A stretch of 64,000 nt of DNA, taken from assembly GCF_013343215.1 (NCBI RefSeq), contig NZ_CP039143.1, forward strand, positions 1,240,001 through 1,304,000, written 5' to 3'. The translations under genes and the position numbers were made by a program. How positions within the stretch are numbered: the stretch's first letter is position 1; the number at the start of each line of letters is the position of its first letter. Source of the DNA: Acinetobacter sp. 10FS3-1. Lineage in GTDB: Bacteria > Pseudomonadota > Gammaproteobacteria > Pseudomonadales > Moraxellaceae. Under the pieces are notes generated by a model. The model was not told where the DNA came from, made no database searches, and saw only the letters and a program-made list of their open reading frames with translations. This document shows positions 48,305-57,219 of this stretch, in pieces.

Positions 48305-49159
48305 ATGGAATTGATTTTTATTGCAGCTCTATGCAGCGTTGCAGTCTCTATATTATTGAAATTGGCCAAGCGCCGGCAGCTCAGTCCGATACATATGATT
48401 AGCTGGAATTATGTTACAGCCAGCTTATTATGTTTTTTCTGGTTTAAACCGGATATTCAGCATATATCTATCCGTCAGACACCGTGGTGGCTTATTCTGG
48501 CGCTGGGTATTTTATTGCCGAGCGTCTTTTTGTTTTTGGCCAAATCCTTACGGACCGCCGGTATTTTAAAAACAGAAATCGCCCAGCGTCTATCTGTGGT
48601 TTTATCGCTTGCCGCCGCTTATTTTATTTTTCAGGAGCAGTTTAACCAGCTAAAAATACTGGGAATTATATTAGGCATAGTTTCAGTGCTGTGTATTTTG
48701 TTGTCCCATGGTCAAGGGGCAGGAAGCTCAAGGCAGGGAGTACTCTATCTGGCTTTGGTCTGGTTTGGTTATGCCCTGATTGATGTACTGCTGAAATATA
48801 CCACCAGCCTGGGTTTGCAGTTTGCCGTAGCCTTAAACCTGATGTTTATCTGCGCTCTGGTGGTGTCGATGGCTTATCTGATGGTGAAATATCGGAGTTT
48901 AGGCTCAGCTCAGGAAATCGGAGTAGGCTTATTTCTTGGACTGCTCAACTTTGCCAATATTGCCTTTTATGTCCAGGCTCATATATTGCTCAAGGATACG
49001 CCGGCTATTGTCTTTGCTGGCATGAATATTCTGGTGGTTGTTTTTGGTGTACTTGCAGGCTTGGTGTTCTTTAAAGAACGTTTAAAACCTGCGAGCACAA
49101 TTGGTCTAATATTGGGTGTGATTAGTGTGATTTGCCTGGCTTATGCAATGTCTGCTTAA
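48305..49159 (+). CDS. EamA/DMT-superfamily transporter
   Basis: Inner-membrane protein of 284 residues with about ten predicted helices in two repeats, as in drug/metabolite transporters. The C-terminal repeat ends in the EamA-like VFGVLAGLVFFKERLKPASTIGLILGVISVICLA, and the N-terminal one in YFIFQEQFNQLKILGIILGIVSVLCI. The substrate is unknown. Its 3' end overlaps the convergent small zinc-ribbon gene by 38 bases. Confidence 0.85.
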   Translation: MELIFIAALCSVAVSILLKLAKRRQLSPIHMISWNYVTASLLCFFWFKPDIQHISIRQTPWWLILALGILLPSVFLFLAKSLRTAGILKTEIAQRLSVVLSLAAAYFIFQEQFNQLKILGIILGIVSVLCILLSHGQGAGSSRQGVLYLALVWFGYALIDVLLKYTTSLGLQFAVALNLMFICALVVSMAYLMVKYRSLGSAQEIGVGLFLGLLNFANIAFYVQAHILLKDTPAIVFAGMNILVVVFGVLAGLVFFKERLKPASTIGLILGVISVICLAYAMSA

Positions 49160-49349
49160 TATATGAAGTGACAAACTCAACCGGATGCCGCAGCAGATCT
49201 TCGGCTTCTATGCTGCCCAGTAGTGAACCGGCCTGTTTACAGCTTGGACAGTGCGGATATTGGCGCTGTTTCGGCTTGTAATAATGAAGATAAACCTTAT
49301 TGCAAGGCTGGCATTTAAATTTCAGTGGCTTGGATTGAAGGAGCGACAT
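49122..49349 (-). CDS. Small zinc-ribbon protein, unknown function
   Basis: Protein of 75 residues. Two CxxC pairs (Cys13/Cys16 and Cys34/Cys37) in KCQPCNK and HCPSCKQ form a likely zinc ribbon, followed by a short amphipathic C-terminal helix. GAGG lies 6 bases before the ATG, which supports a real gene. It overlaps the end of the convergent EamA gene by 38 bases. I do not recognise a named family. Confidence 0.65.
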   Translation of the reverse strand: MSLLQSKPLKFKCQPCNKVYLHYYKPKQRQYPHCPSCKQAGSLLGSIEAEDLLRHPVEFVTSYIKQTLHKPGKSH

Positions 49350-49410
49350 GCAGGGCCTCTATTCTTATTCTAGATTCTGGTGAGTGATCATTAAAATAGG
49401 CCCGGATTGA

Positions 49411-49441
49411 TATAAAAAGGGGCACTAGACCCCTTTTATAC
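49411..49441 (-). terminator. Bidirectional hairpin terminator after nfsB
   Basis: TATAAAAGGGG-type arms and CCCCTTTTATA around CACTAGA. It lies 11 bases past the nfsB stop and can act on both strands. Confidence 0.8.
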
Positions 49442-49451
49442 CATAAAATGC

Positions 49452-50105
49452 TTACAGTTTGGTGAAAATGTAGTCAGCTGGCAGGCGTGATTTCGGTAAT
49501 TTGGCATTGAAGTCATTTTCACTGCGATAGCCTAAAGTCAACAGTACGGAAGGAATCAGGCCTTGTTCAGCCAGTTGCAATTCGTCACTAATGATATTCT
49601 CATCAAAGCCACCGATTGGGGTAGCATCAATGCCTTCAATTCCTGCAGCCAGTAATATTTGACCCAGTGCAATAAAAGTCTGGTTTTCTGCCCAGCGCTG
49701 AATATCGCCTTTTTCATTACGATAATAATCTACATAACCGCTACGGGTATTTTTCTGACCTTCTTTGGCATGTTCATCTTTAAAACGACCATTGAGATCA
49801 TCCCGTTTTAACAGGTTTTTTAGATGTAGCTCGTCAATATCAGCTTTGGTACAGAATAAAATGGTATGGGAAGAGTCCAGTACTTTTGGGGCATTGTAGG
49901 CATACGTACCCACCAGAGCCTTGGCAATACGTTGCTTGGCCGCTGGATCATCCGCAATAAAGAAATGCCAGGGCTGAATGTTAATAGAAGATGGGGTCAG
50001 GCGTAATACCTCTAAAAGGCGCTCAAACTGCTCGGCAGGAACCTTTTTGTTCGGATCATAGGCTTTGGTGGTATAACGGGTTTGCGCAATTTTAAGTAAA
50101 TCCAT
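49452..50105 (-). CDS. nfsB: Oxygen-insensitive NAD(P)H nitroreductase
   Basis: FMN flavoprotein that reduces nitroaromatics and quinones by two electrons. It has 217 residues, as E. coli NfsB. Landmarks are ARTRYTTKAYDP-like FMN-binding sequence at the N-terminus (IAQTRYTTKAYDPNKK), LRLTPSSINIQPWHF, GIDATPIGGFD and the C-terminal LGYRSENDFNAKLPKSRLP. It is a single-gene unit with a long non-coding region upstream. Confidence 0.93.
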   Translation of the reverse strand: MDLLKIAQTRYTTKAYDPNKKVPAEQFERLLEVLRLTPSSINIQPWHFFIADDPAAKQRIAKALVGTYAYNAPKVLDSSHTILFCTKADIDELHLKNLLKRDDLNGRFKDEHAKEGQKNTRSGYVDYYRNEKGDIQRWAENQTFIALGQILLAAGIEGIDATPIGGFDENIISDELQLAEQGLIPSVLLTLGYRSENDFNAKLPKSRLPADYIFTKL

Positions 50106-50640
50106 GAATGGACTCCAATTTCTTGAGACCTGGAAAATAGAATAAAAGCTTCTATCTTTTTCTGATTACAGGATTATTACAACAAAACAGCCAGAGGCAA
50201 AGTTTTTAACACCTTAATTTTGCATAAAAATTAACGTGAAACTTAGTAAGAGAAAAAAAGCAAATAGTTTATTGATCTAATCCACAGGGATTTAATATGA
50301 TTGGCAGCTTTGCGACAAGGGCAATGCATGAGACATGGATACTATAGTTTAATCCATGCCTTGCTGAGTGGTTGCTAAATTCAAGTCTGATAGATGGATG
50401 GTTTCATCCATGGCTAGATCTTAATTTGGCTCTATATAAGCAGATTGTTATAAAAATTTGGTTTCAGGTTAAGTGTGCGAATGCGATTTCAAAGATTTTC
50501 TCTTTTTCTAGAATAACATGAAATATATATGATATGCATTTGTCATTACAATGTAATTTTACTTTTGGTTGAAAATAGTTTATAGTAGTTTCACTTCAGG
50601 CAAGTAATATTCTTGCTTTTATTATTATTTTTAGCCGATT
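50106..50640. other. Long spacer upstream of nfsB, no gene seen
   Basis: About 530 AT-rich bases. A 7-bp inverted repeat ATGGATG-GTTT-CATCCAT is at 50394-50411. No ORF with a ribosome-binding site and no RNA gene that I recognise. It holds the nfsB promoter. Confidence 0.4.
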
Positions 50641-50650
50641 GTGATTCACT

Positions 50651-50676
50651 TTTTAGTTCAAGTATTTGAACTAAAA
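50651..50676. repeat. Perfect 11-bp inverted repeat upstream of a small gene
   Basis: TTTTAGTTCAA and TTGAACTAAAA around GTAT, about 95 bases before the TTG start of the gene at 50772. There is no T run typical of a terminator, so an operator for a dimeric regulator is plausible. Confidence 0.6.
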
Positions 50677-50771
50677 TAAGATCTATTAACCATAGAATAT
50701 AGACTAGGTTGTTACTACTCTCTCGATAAAGTATAAAGTCACAAAAAGCTCATCTGATGTGAGTAAAAATT

Positions 50772-50990
50772 TTGAAAAAGATCAATGAATGGCATATTGC
50801 CACTGCCGCTGATGGCAATGAAATTAACGTAAAGCTAATCCCTTTAAAGCGTAAGCAAAATACGATGGAAGGGTTTATCTGGGTAGAAGTGGGTCAGATG
50901 ATCCAGTTGCCAAACGGTGAGGAAATCCAGTTTAATCAGGATGGTCGAAGTTTCTATACCGGTGTGAACCAGCTTTACCGTTTAAGTTGA
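50772..50990 (+). CDS. Small conserved-looking protein, unknown function (TTG start)
   Basis: Protein of 72 residues that I do not recognise. The only usable in-frame start is TTG at 50772 (MKKINEWHIATA); an in-frame TGA lies just upstream, with no ATG between. Upstream GTGAG gives weak ribosome-binding support. The sequence is soluble and beta-rich (EINVKLIPLKRKQ, EGFIWVEVGQMIQLPNGEEIQF). A terminator follows directly. The perfect inverted repeat at 50651-50676 may control it. Confidence 0.55.
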   Translation: MKKINEWHIATAADGNEINVKLIPLKRKQNTMEGFIWVEVGQMIQLPNGEEIQFNQDGRSFYTGVNQLYRLS

Positions 50991-51011
50991 ATTGAGGCAG
51001 TGCAGAAATAG

Positions 51012-51043
51012 AAAAGTGGCTGATTAATATCGCCACTTTTTTA
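51012..51043. terminator. Terminator overlapping the lpxH 3' end
   Basis: Arms AAAAGTGGC and GCCACTTTT around an 11-base loop that contains the lpxH stop. T runs on both strands make it bidirectional, serving the small gene at 50772 and lpxH. Confidence 0.8.
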
Positions 51044-51743
51044 GTTTCAGACTTTCAATATTTTGTTCAGGCTGGATTTCCAGAATTTCAGCATGGTCCA
51101 GCTTCCAGTCTCCCAGAACAATCCGTTTTTTATGCCCCAGCCGATGAATAGCCGCACGGTGCGTATGGCCATGAATCAGCACCTCTACTTCTTGGAGCGC
51201 AGAGTCTACTGCAGATGCGTTCACATCCATAACTTCATAGGTTTTGAACTGCTGAGATTCTTGGCTTTTCTTGCGAAAGCCATGGGCCAGTTTCATTCTA
51301 AAGCTGAGCGGAGTTTTCCTGAGTAAAGCTAAGAGCAGCGGATTGCGGATGACTTTACGAAAACGCTGATAGCCAATATCATCGGTACACAGGGCATCGC
51401 CATGTTCAATCCGATAGTGGATGCTACCAATCTCAAGGTTGTGAACATCGGCCAAGAGCTGTCCGGAAAACTGATCCAGGAAGTTCTGGCCTAATACAAA
51501 ATCACGATTTCCAGCCAGAAAAAAGATCTGATTACCTGCGGCTGTAAATTGTTTTAATCGGTCGACTATTTCATCTAGCCATGGTGCAGTATAGTCATCG
51601 CCGATCCAGGCATTGAACCAGTCTCCCAGAATATAGAGTTGAGTCTGTTGGTTCTGATAGGCCGTCAATAAATCTAAAAACCCCCGAACAAGTCGAGGGT
51701 GATCAGGTGACAAATGTAAATCCGAGATAAACAGATAGGTCAC
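51024..51743 (-). CDS. lpxH: UDP-2,3-diacylglucosamine hydrolase
   Basis: Calcineurin-like metallophosphoesterase that cleaves UDP-diacylglucosamine to lipid X in lipid A synthesis, peripheral on the inner membrane. It has 239 residues. Metal motifs are FISDLHLSPDHPR, ILGDWFNAWIGDD, FLAGNRDF, RIEHGDALC and LIHGHTHR. The GTG start at 51743 (V/MTYLFISDLHL) is chosen over ATGs 36-39 bases upstream because AAGGA lies 8 bases before it and homologues begin there. It is downstream of ppiB with 111 bases between. Confidence 0.92.
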   Translation of the reverse strand: MTYLFISDLHLSPDHPRLVRGFLDLLTAYQNQQTQLYILGDWFNAWIGDDYTAPWLDEIVDRLKQFTAAGNQIFFLAGNRDFVLGQNFLDQFSGQLLADVHNLEIGSIHYRIEHGDALCTDDIGYQRFRKVIRNPLLLALLRKTPLSFRMKLAHGFRKKSQESQQFKTYEVMDVNASAVDSALQEVEVLIHGHTHRAAIHRLGHKKRIVLGDWKLDHAEILEIQPEQNIESLKLKKWRY

Positions 51744-51854
51744 GAATCTTTTCCTTTTAATCCTCTCTAAATTCTTCATCATTTTGAGAAACTTTCTCTT
51801 ATACCGTTTTAAAGCGATGCTTTAAAACTTATAAAGAACGGAGAGGACTGTTTT

Positions 51855-52364
51855 TTATTCGGAAATGATTTTTGCAGATTCGATTACAACATTTTCTAAA
51901 GGAACGTCAGCGTGGTAGCCGCGGTTACCCGTGCGAACGCCTTTAATATCGTTCACAACATCCATGCCTTCAACAACTTTACCGAATACGGCATACCCCC
52001 AACCCTGAGCAGTCTTGCCAGTGTGGTTCAGGAAAGAGTTGTTTTTCACGTTAATGAAAAACTGAGCTGAAGCAGAGTGAGGTGCTTGAGTACGAGCCAT
52101 TGCAATCGTACCTTCCTCATTGCTCAAACCGTTATCCGCTTCATTTTCAATTGCATCACGTGTTGCTTTTTCTTTGAAGTTTTCATCCATGCCACCGCCC
52201 TGGATCATGAAACCATCAATAACACGGTGGAAAATTACGCCATCATAAAAACCGTCACGTACATATTGCAAGAAGTTTGCCACTGTTTTAGGTGCTTTTT
52301 CAGCGTTTAATTCAAGAACAATACGACCTTTATTGGTGTTTAATTCGACTTGAGGAAAACTCAT
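51855..52364 (-). CDS. ppiB: Cyclophilin-type peptidyl-prolyl cis-trans isomerase
   Basis: Cytoplasmic cyclophilin that speeds proline isomerisation in folding; no signal peptide is present. It has 169 residues. The active-site pattern is [15 protein letters not shown], then [19 protein letters not shown] and [25 protein letters not shown] precedes the ATG. It is followed by lpxH on the same strand. Confidence 0.95.
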   Translation of the reverse strand: MSFPQVELNTNKGRIVLELNAEKAPKTVANFLQYVRDGFYDGVIFHRVIDGFMIQGGGMDENFKEKATRDAIENEADNGLSNEEGTIAMARTQAPHSASAQFFINVKNNSFLNHTGKTAQGWGYAVFGKVVEGMDVVNDIKGVRTGNRGYHADVPLENVVIESAKIISE

Positions 52365-52797
52365 TGGGTAATCTCCTAATCATGGACAGATGCCATGTTT
52401 TATTTCAATGTGAGAAGCATAAGCAAACTCTAAACGACAAGGCAAGCAAAAACCTTATTTTCTTTGTTAAAACATCTAAATCGTATTTTATTTAGGCTTT
52501 GCTTTGTCAAGTCATTCTGTTGAAGTGATCAAGGCCAGTTTTGCTTACAATCACAGGTTTGGCATAAATAATATTCAGAAGGGCATATAAAAAACCATAC
52601 GCCCTAAGTATTAACTTGGCTAAACTCCGCTTTAACTTTGAAAATGCCCGCTTTGAAATCAAATACAAGAGTTAACAGTTGAGAGATTACCCACCTCTAG
52701 TTAAACTAAGGAATACTTATCTAATGAATACAGGCAGACTGAGTGTGCTACTGGATTTCATTAATCCTTTTTTAATTTTAGAAGTGAATGATTGATC
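52365..52797. other. Divergent region between ppiB and glnS, no gene seen
   Basis: About 430 bases containing the promoters of both genes. AT-rich. I see no leader peptide or T-box-like structure and no RNA gene. Confidence 0.4.
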
Positions 52798-54522
52798 ATG
52801 AAGCCAAATGATGTTGTTGCATCTCTGCCCGAGAACCCGACCCAAAACAAGAATGCAGTCGATTCAGCGCAGCAGGAACAACAGCCGGGCTTGGATTTTG
52901 TGCGCCAGATTATCACAGATGACCTGGAAGCCGGCCGTACCCAACAGGTAGTGACACGTTTTCCACCTGAGCCAAATGGCTATCTGCATATTGGTCATGT
53001 GAAAGCGATTTGCTTGAACTTCGGTATTGCACAAGAATTTAATGGTGTATGTAATCTGCGTTTTGATGACACCAACCCGGATGCAGAAGAGCAGGAATAT
53101 GTAGACGGGATTGCCAATGACGTAAAATGGCTGGGTTTCCAGTGGGAGGGTGAGCCTCGCTATGCATCGAGCTATTTTGAGCAGCTTTATACCTGGGCCA
53201 TTCAGTTAATTGAACAGGGTGATGCATATGTGGATCTGCAAACGCCTGAAGAGATCCGCTTAAACCGCGGTAATTTTGTTGAGCTTGGCAAAAACTCGCC
53301 ATACCGTGACGCCAGTGTGGCAGAAAACCTGGAACGTTTTGAAAAAATGCGCAATGGTGAATATGCAGAAGGTCAGGCAGTACTGCGTGCCAAAATTGAT
53401 ATGGCCTCTCCAAACGTGCATATGCGTGATCCAATCCTGTATCGTATTTTACATTCAGCGCATCATCAGACAGGCGATAAATGGAAAATTTATCCAATGT
53501 ATGATTATGCGCATCCATTATCAGATGCGATTGAAGGCATTACCCATTCACTGTGTACTCTGGAGTTCCAGGATCACCGTCCGTTCTATGACTGGGTAGT
53601 AGAGAAAGTCAAATCTCTATCTGTACCGCATCAGTACGAATCCAGCCGTTTGAATGTCGACTATACGATTACGTCTAAGCGTAAGCTGCGTAAGCTGGTT
53701 GAGGGCGGTCATGTGAATGGCTGGGATGACCCTCGTATGCCAACGGTGGTGGGTATGCGCCGTCGAGGTTTCACACCTGAAGGCCTGCGTGATTTCTGTA
53801 AGCGTGTGGGTGTATCTAAGATTGATGGCAGTATTGTCGATGTGGCAATGCTTGAGTACTGCATCCGCCAGTCTTTGGAGAATACGGCTGCGCGTGGTAT
53901 GGCAGTACTGAATCCACTAAAAGTGACTTTAACCAATCTGCCAGCAGATATGGATTTAACTCATTCCCGTCATCCGAACGTGGATATGGGTGAGCGTGTC
54001 ATTCCTTTGACTGCAGAAATCTACATTGACCGTAAGGACTTTGAAGAAGAGCCGCCAAAAGGCTTTAAACGCCTGATCCCGGGTGGTGAAGTGCGTTTAC
54101 GTCATGCCTATGTGATCAAGTGTGATGAAGTCATTAAAGATGAAAGCGGTAAAGTGGTCGAGCTGAAATGTTCAATTGACCCGGAAACTCTAGGTAAAAA
54201 TCCTGAGGGCCGTAAGGTGAAAGGGGTGATTCACTGGGTATCGGCGACTAAAGGTGTTCCTGCCGAAGTACGTATTTATGACCGTCTGTTTAGTGTCGCT
54301 GATCCAGATGTCGGTGATGACTTCCTGGAAAATTTAAATCCTGATTCATTAAAAGTAGTTCAGGCTGTGATTGAACCAGCACTGGCACAGGCAAAGCCGG
54401 AAGATCGCTTCCAGTTTGAACGTGAAGGCTATTTTGTAGCAGATCAATATGATCACTCAAGCGAAAAACCGGTATTTAACCGTATTCTGGACTTGAGAGA
54501 CAGCTTTAAGCTTGGCAAATAA
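52798..54522 (+). CDS. glnS: Glutaminyl-tRNA synthetase
   Basis: Class I aminoacyl-tRNA synthetase charging tRNA-Gln. It has 574 residues, a little longer than the 554 of E. coli because of an extra N-terminal stretch rich in Gln and Asn. The ATP motifs are [14 protein letters not shown] (HIGH) and [13 protein letters not shown] (the KMSKS equivalent). [17 protein letters not shown] and the C-terminal beta-barrel anticodon domain ([24 protein letters not shown]) match the family. Start is the ATG at 52798; the TTG 6 bases upstream is less likely. Confidence 0.97.
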   Translation: MKPNDVVASLPENPTQNKNAVDSAQQEQQPGLDFVRQIITDDLEAGRTQQVVTRFPPEPNGYLHIGHVKAICLNFGIAQEFNGVCNLRFDDTNPDAEEQEYVDGIANDVKWLGFQWEGEPRYASSYFEQLYTWAIQLIEQGDAYVDLQTPEEIRLNRGNFVELGKNSPYRDASVAENLERFEKMRNGEYAEGQAVLRAKIDMASPNVHMRDPILYRILHSAHHQTGDKWKIYPMYDYAHPLSDAIEGITHSLCTLEFQDHRPFYDWVVEKVKSLSVPHQYESSRLNVDYTITSKRKLRKLVEGGHVNGWDDPRMPTVVGMRRRGFTPEGLRDFCKRVGVSKIDGSIVDVAMLEYCIRQSLENTAARGMAVLNPLKVTLTNLPADMDLTHSRHPNVDMGERVIPLTAEIYIDRKDFEEEPPKGFKRLIPGGEVRLRHAYVIKCDEVIKDESGKVVELKCSIDPETLGKNPEGRKVKGVIHWVSATKGVPAEVRIYDRLFSVADPDVGDDFLENLNPDSLKVVQAVIEPALAQAKPEDRFQFEREGYFVADQYDHSSEKPVFNRILDLRDSFKLGK

Positions 54523-54537
54523 TTTGCTCTGAATTTT

Positions 54538-54568
54538 TTAAAAAGCCCAACTCCGGTTGGGCTTTTTC
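54538..54568 (+). terminator. Intrinsic terminator of glnS
   Basis: Arms AAAAAGCCCAA and TTGGGCTTTTT around CTCCGG, 18 bases after the stop. Confidence 0.9.
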
Positions 54569-54588
54569 GATGCAGCAGGAAAGACTCA

Positions 54589-55500
54589 ATGATTGTTCGT
54601 GATAAAAGTAATAGCTTTGGTTTGTTATTTGCATGGCATGGCACGATTTTGCCTAAAGTTCTGCCGGCTTTGGTTCTGGTGGTTTTTCTATCAGGTACAT
54701 TGGTCTATCTGCGTCAGGCACACTTTCTCACCTTACCGGCAGTCCCGGCTATTGGCTTTACTATTTTCGGAGTCATTCTGTCGATATTTTTAAGCTTTAG
54801 AAATAATGCCAGTTACGACCGCTGGTGGGAAGGGCGCAAGTTATGGGGCGCCTTAATTTCCACAACCCGCCATTTATGCCGTGATAGTTATGTCCTGGAT
54901 GATCAGACACGTGAAGTTTTATTATATCGGATGATGTTATTTACTCATCTTCTGCGTGACCGCTTAAGGCAGCAGCAGCAAAGTATTCAGCATTATCAGT
55001 CCAGTACACAGTTTGAGTCTAATTCATTTGAACAGTTACCAACCCATATGAATGCTTCGCAATGGGTTCTGGAGCAGATCCAGAAAGATTTAGTTCAGCA
55101 ATATCGGCAGGGTAAGATCACGGATATTATTTATAATAGTCTGAATCAGCATACAGTGGCCTTAGGCAATGTTCAGGCAGGATGTGATCGTATTCTGTCG
55201 ACACCGCTGCCATTTTCCTATTCGGTGTTGTTGCACCGGGCTGTCTATTCTTTCTGCTTCATCTTGCCATTTAGCCTGGAAGCCAGTCTGGGCCTGTGGA
55301 CGCCAATTCTAGTCGCGTTGATTGCTTATCTGTTCTTGGGGCTGGATGAGCTGAGTTCTGAACTGGAAGAGCCTTTCGGGCTTCAGGATAATGACCTGCC
55401 TTTGGATTCGATTGTCAGGCTGGTTGAGCGCGAAACATTAAGCTCATTAGGACAGGCCCTACCTGAGGCGATTCAGTCTAAGAAAGTCTATTTAACCTAA
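54589..55500 (+). CDS. Bestrophin-family (UPF0187) membrane channel protein
   Basis: Predicted pentameric anion or cation channel of the inner membrane. It has 303 residues, with membrane helices around residues 25-80 and 225-265. The conserved motif FLSFRNNASYDRWWEGRKLWG lies after the second helix, and LHRAVYSFCFILPF, followed by LGLDELSSELEEPFG, matches the C-terminal signature of bacterial bestrophins (YneE type). The ion carried is not predictable from sequence. It stands alone after glnS. Confidence 0.9.
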   Translation: MIVRDKSNSFGLLFAWHGTILPKVLPALVLVVFLSGTLVYLRQAHFLTLPAVPAIGFTIFGVILSIFLSFRNNASYDRWWEGRKLWGALISTTRHLCRDSYVLDDQTREVLLYRMMLFTHLLRDRLRQQQQSIQHYQSSTQFESNSFEQLPTHMNASQWVLEQIQKDLVQQYRQGKITDIIYNSLNQHTVALGNVQAGCDRILSTPLPFSYSVLLHRAVYSFCFILPFSLEASLGLWTPILVALIAYLFLGLDELSSELEEPFGLQDNDLPLDSIVRLVERETLSSLGQALPEAIQSKKVYLT

Positions 55501-55638
55501 GAAAATGCGGGCCTGATTCAAGTGATTCTTTTGGATTGAGTGATCGGTCAGAGGTAAATGCCTTGCTGTCATTTACTCAGGATGGTATTGAGCCAGCTTG
55601 ATGCGGAAAATATTCACTGTATGTTTTAATGCCAAGCT

Positions 55639-56199
55639 TTAGCGATGTTTCAGATTGCCCAGATCCGGGCGTTTGCTCTTGATCTGCTCCTGTAAGTCAC
55701 GATATTGCTGCACACGCATTTTGGCCTTGTCATGGAGTTTCTTTTTAATATAGAGCGCAAGCGCGAAGCTGGTGGTGGTAAGGGTCAGGAACATGCTGTT
55801 CATAAAGCTCACCATGGAGCTGATATAACCGATGGTGGTTAGACGGTTCATCATGCGAATAACCTGTGGGCTGCTTTCCACGCCAGTAATGGCCCAGGTA
55901 CATAAGTGTTCGCAATTATTGATAATCAGGTGGTAGTTGTTTTCATGCATTCTGGAACGCATGCGACGGACTGCTTTACGGCCTGTATATTTAGCTGATT
56001 TATAATACTGGATTTGAATCGGCTTGCCGTGGCTGAATTTTTCAATAGACGTTATTTCAATGGGATGTTTCTTAAATAAATGCGCAAATCCGGAATAGTG
56101 GATTACACGACCACGCCCGGCATAAATCCCGTGATGAGTATAACCGAAATGTTTCACCATAAGATGCGCTCCTATGGGAAACCGTTTAGTCTGCTGCAT
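55639..56199 (-). CDS. LRAT-domain (NlpC/P60-like) membrane protein
   Basis: Protein of 186 residues with a lecithin:retinol-acyltransferase domain: PIGAHLMVKHFGYTHHGIYAGRGRVIHYSG gives the His pair (His22/23, His34), and NNCEHLCTWAITG contains the catalytic-type Cys96. A predicted membrane helix follows (about residues 120-150), then a basic coiled tail. Bacterial LRAT proteins are thiol acyltransferases or hydrolases, mostly uncharacterised. The start at 56199 keeps the family N-terminus; an internal ATG at 56160 has a better AGGAG. It lies next to the IS5-type insertion. Confidence 0.8.
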   Translation of the reverse strand: MQQTKRFPIGAHLMVKHFGYTHHGIYAGRGRVIHYSGFAHLFKKHPIEITSIEKFSHGKPIQIQYYKSAKYTGRKAVRRMRSRMHENNYHLIINNCEHLCTWAITGVESSPQVIRMMNRLTTIGYISSMVSFMNSMFLTLTTTSFALALYIKKKLHDKAKMRVQQYRDLQEQIKSKRPDLGNLKHR

Positions 56200-56282
56200 G
56201 TAAAGATTAAACCATTTAATAACAAGTGTATTTTAAAGCTTAAGTGTACTGTTTTTTTGTGAATTAATCGACATTTTAGCTA

Positions 56283-57121
56283 GGGCGTGTCCTCATTTGA
56301 AGAATTGGTTTTAAATACTTAAAATCCTCCTTTGAGTTATTTTTATTTCTACATTTTCAATGGCGCGCACTCTTCTTACCGATGATATCCGGCAGAAAAT
56401 TCAAGATACTATGCGATTACATGGTTGCTACTGTTCAAAGAATCGTAGAAATATCATGGAAGCGATCTTATGGAAACTGCGTACAGGCGCCACATGGCGG
56501 GATATTCCCCAAGAATTTTGTCCTTGGCAAACTGCTTACAATCGCTTTAATCGTTGGGCAAGCAAGGGATTGTGGGATAAATTTTTTTTAGATTACGAGG
56601 CGTCCTGGATCAAGAATGGGTATTCATTGACGGAAGCTACATACGCGTGCATCAACATGCAAGTGGAGCTCGGCATGGTTTCAAAAGAGCAATTGGACAA
56701 TCACGTGGTGGACGAACAACAAAAATACATCTTGCAACCGACGCGAATGGATTACCGATTGATTTTAAAATCATTGGGGGTGACGTCCACGACAGTCAAG
56801 TTGCAAAACAACTGATTGATACTGTAGACGAGGCAACTTATCTTATTGCTGATAAGGGGTATGATGCTGGGCAGATTAGAATATATGCCCAGAATAAGGA
56901 TATGATTCTCATTATTCCAATGAGATCAAATAGTAAGAGGTTGAATAAGGAGTTTGATAAATATCTATATCAATTAAGACATTTAGTTGAAAATGCATTT
57001 GCGAAATTAAAACATTTCCGTGCTATTGCTACCCGATTTGATAAGCTTGCACGAAATTATCAGTCTATGATCTACATTGCTTGCATGTTTATTTGGTGCA
57101 AAGCCAAATGAGGACAAGCCC
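56283..57121 (+). mobile_element. IS5 family (IS427-like) insertion sequence
   Basis: Element of 839 bases bounded by inverted repeats GGGCGTGTCCTCATTTG on the left and the complement of CAAATGAGGACAAGCCC on the right (one mismatch). TA, or CTAG if the terminal G/C is counted outside, is repeated on both sides and fits a short target duplication. It carries a two-frame DDE transposase and lies between the LRAT and ABC exporter genes, breaking neither. Confidence 0.88.
56360..57111 (+). CDS. IS5/IS427-type transposase, two frames joined by -1 frameshift
   Basis: The first frame starts at 56360 (ATGGCGCGCACT) with the DUF4096-like N-terminal domain (GCYCSKNRRNIMEAILWKLRTGATWRDIPQEF). At 56582-56589 there is a run of eight T. 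A -1 slip there joins the second frame, which reads LRGVLDQEWVFIDGSYIRVHQHASGARHG through to the stop at 57111. The DDE acids are Asp in FIDGSY, Asp in GGDVHDSQ and Glu in HLVENAFAKLKHFR. The unshifted first frame ends at 56815. The arrangement is that of an intact element using programmed frameshifting. Confidence 0.82.
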
Positions 57122-57150
57122 TAGCAATTACATAAAAGAAGCTTAAAAGT

Positions 57151-57181
57151 ATGCAGCTCTGATTTTATATCAGGGCTGCAT
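57151..57181 (-). terminator. Hairpin terminator after the ABC exporter gene
   Basis: Arms ATGCAGC-T-CTGAT and ATCAG-G-GCTGCAT pair over about 13 bp with one G-U, followed on the minus strand by ACTTTT. It lies 39 bases past the stop. Confidence 0.6.
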
Positions 57182-57219
57182 AGTATGTTGATTTTAAATA
57201 AATTGAAATCTAGCACAAT

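Noticed and set aside
50651-50676. Reading the inverted repeat as an SOS (UmuDAb/LexA-like) box
   Set aside because: The half-sites are in the opposite orientation (TTCAA...TTGAA) to what I recall for Acinetobacter damage-response sites, and no SOS gene follows.
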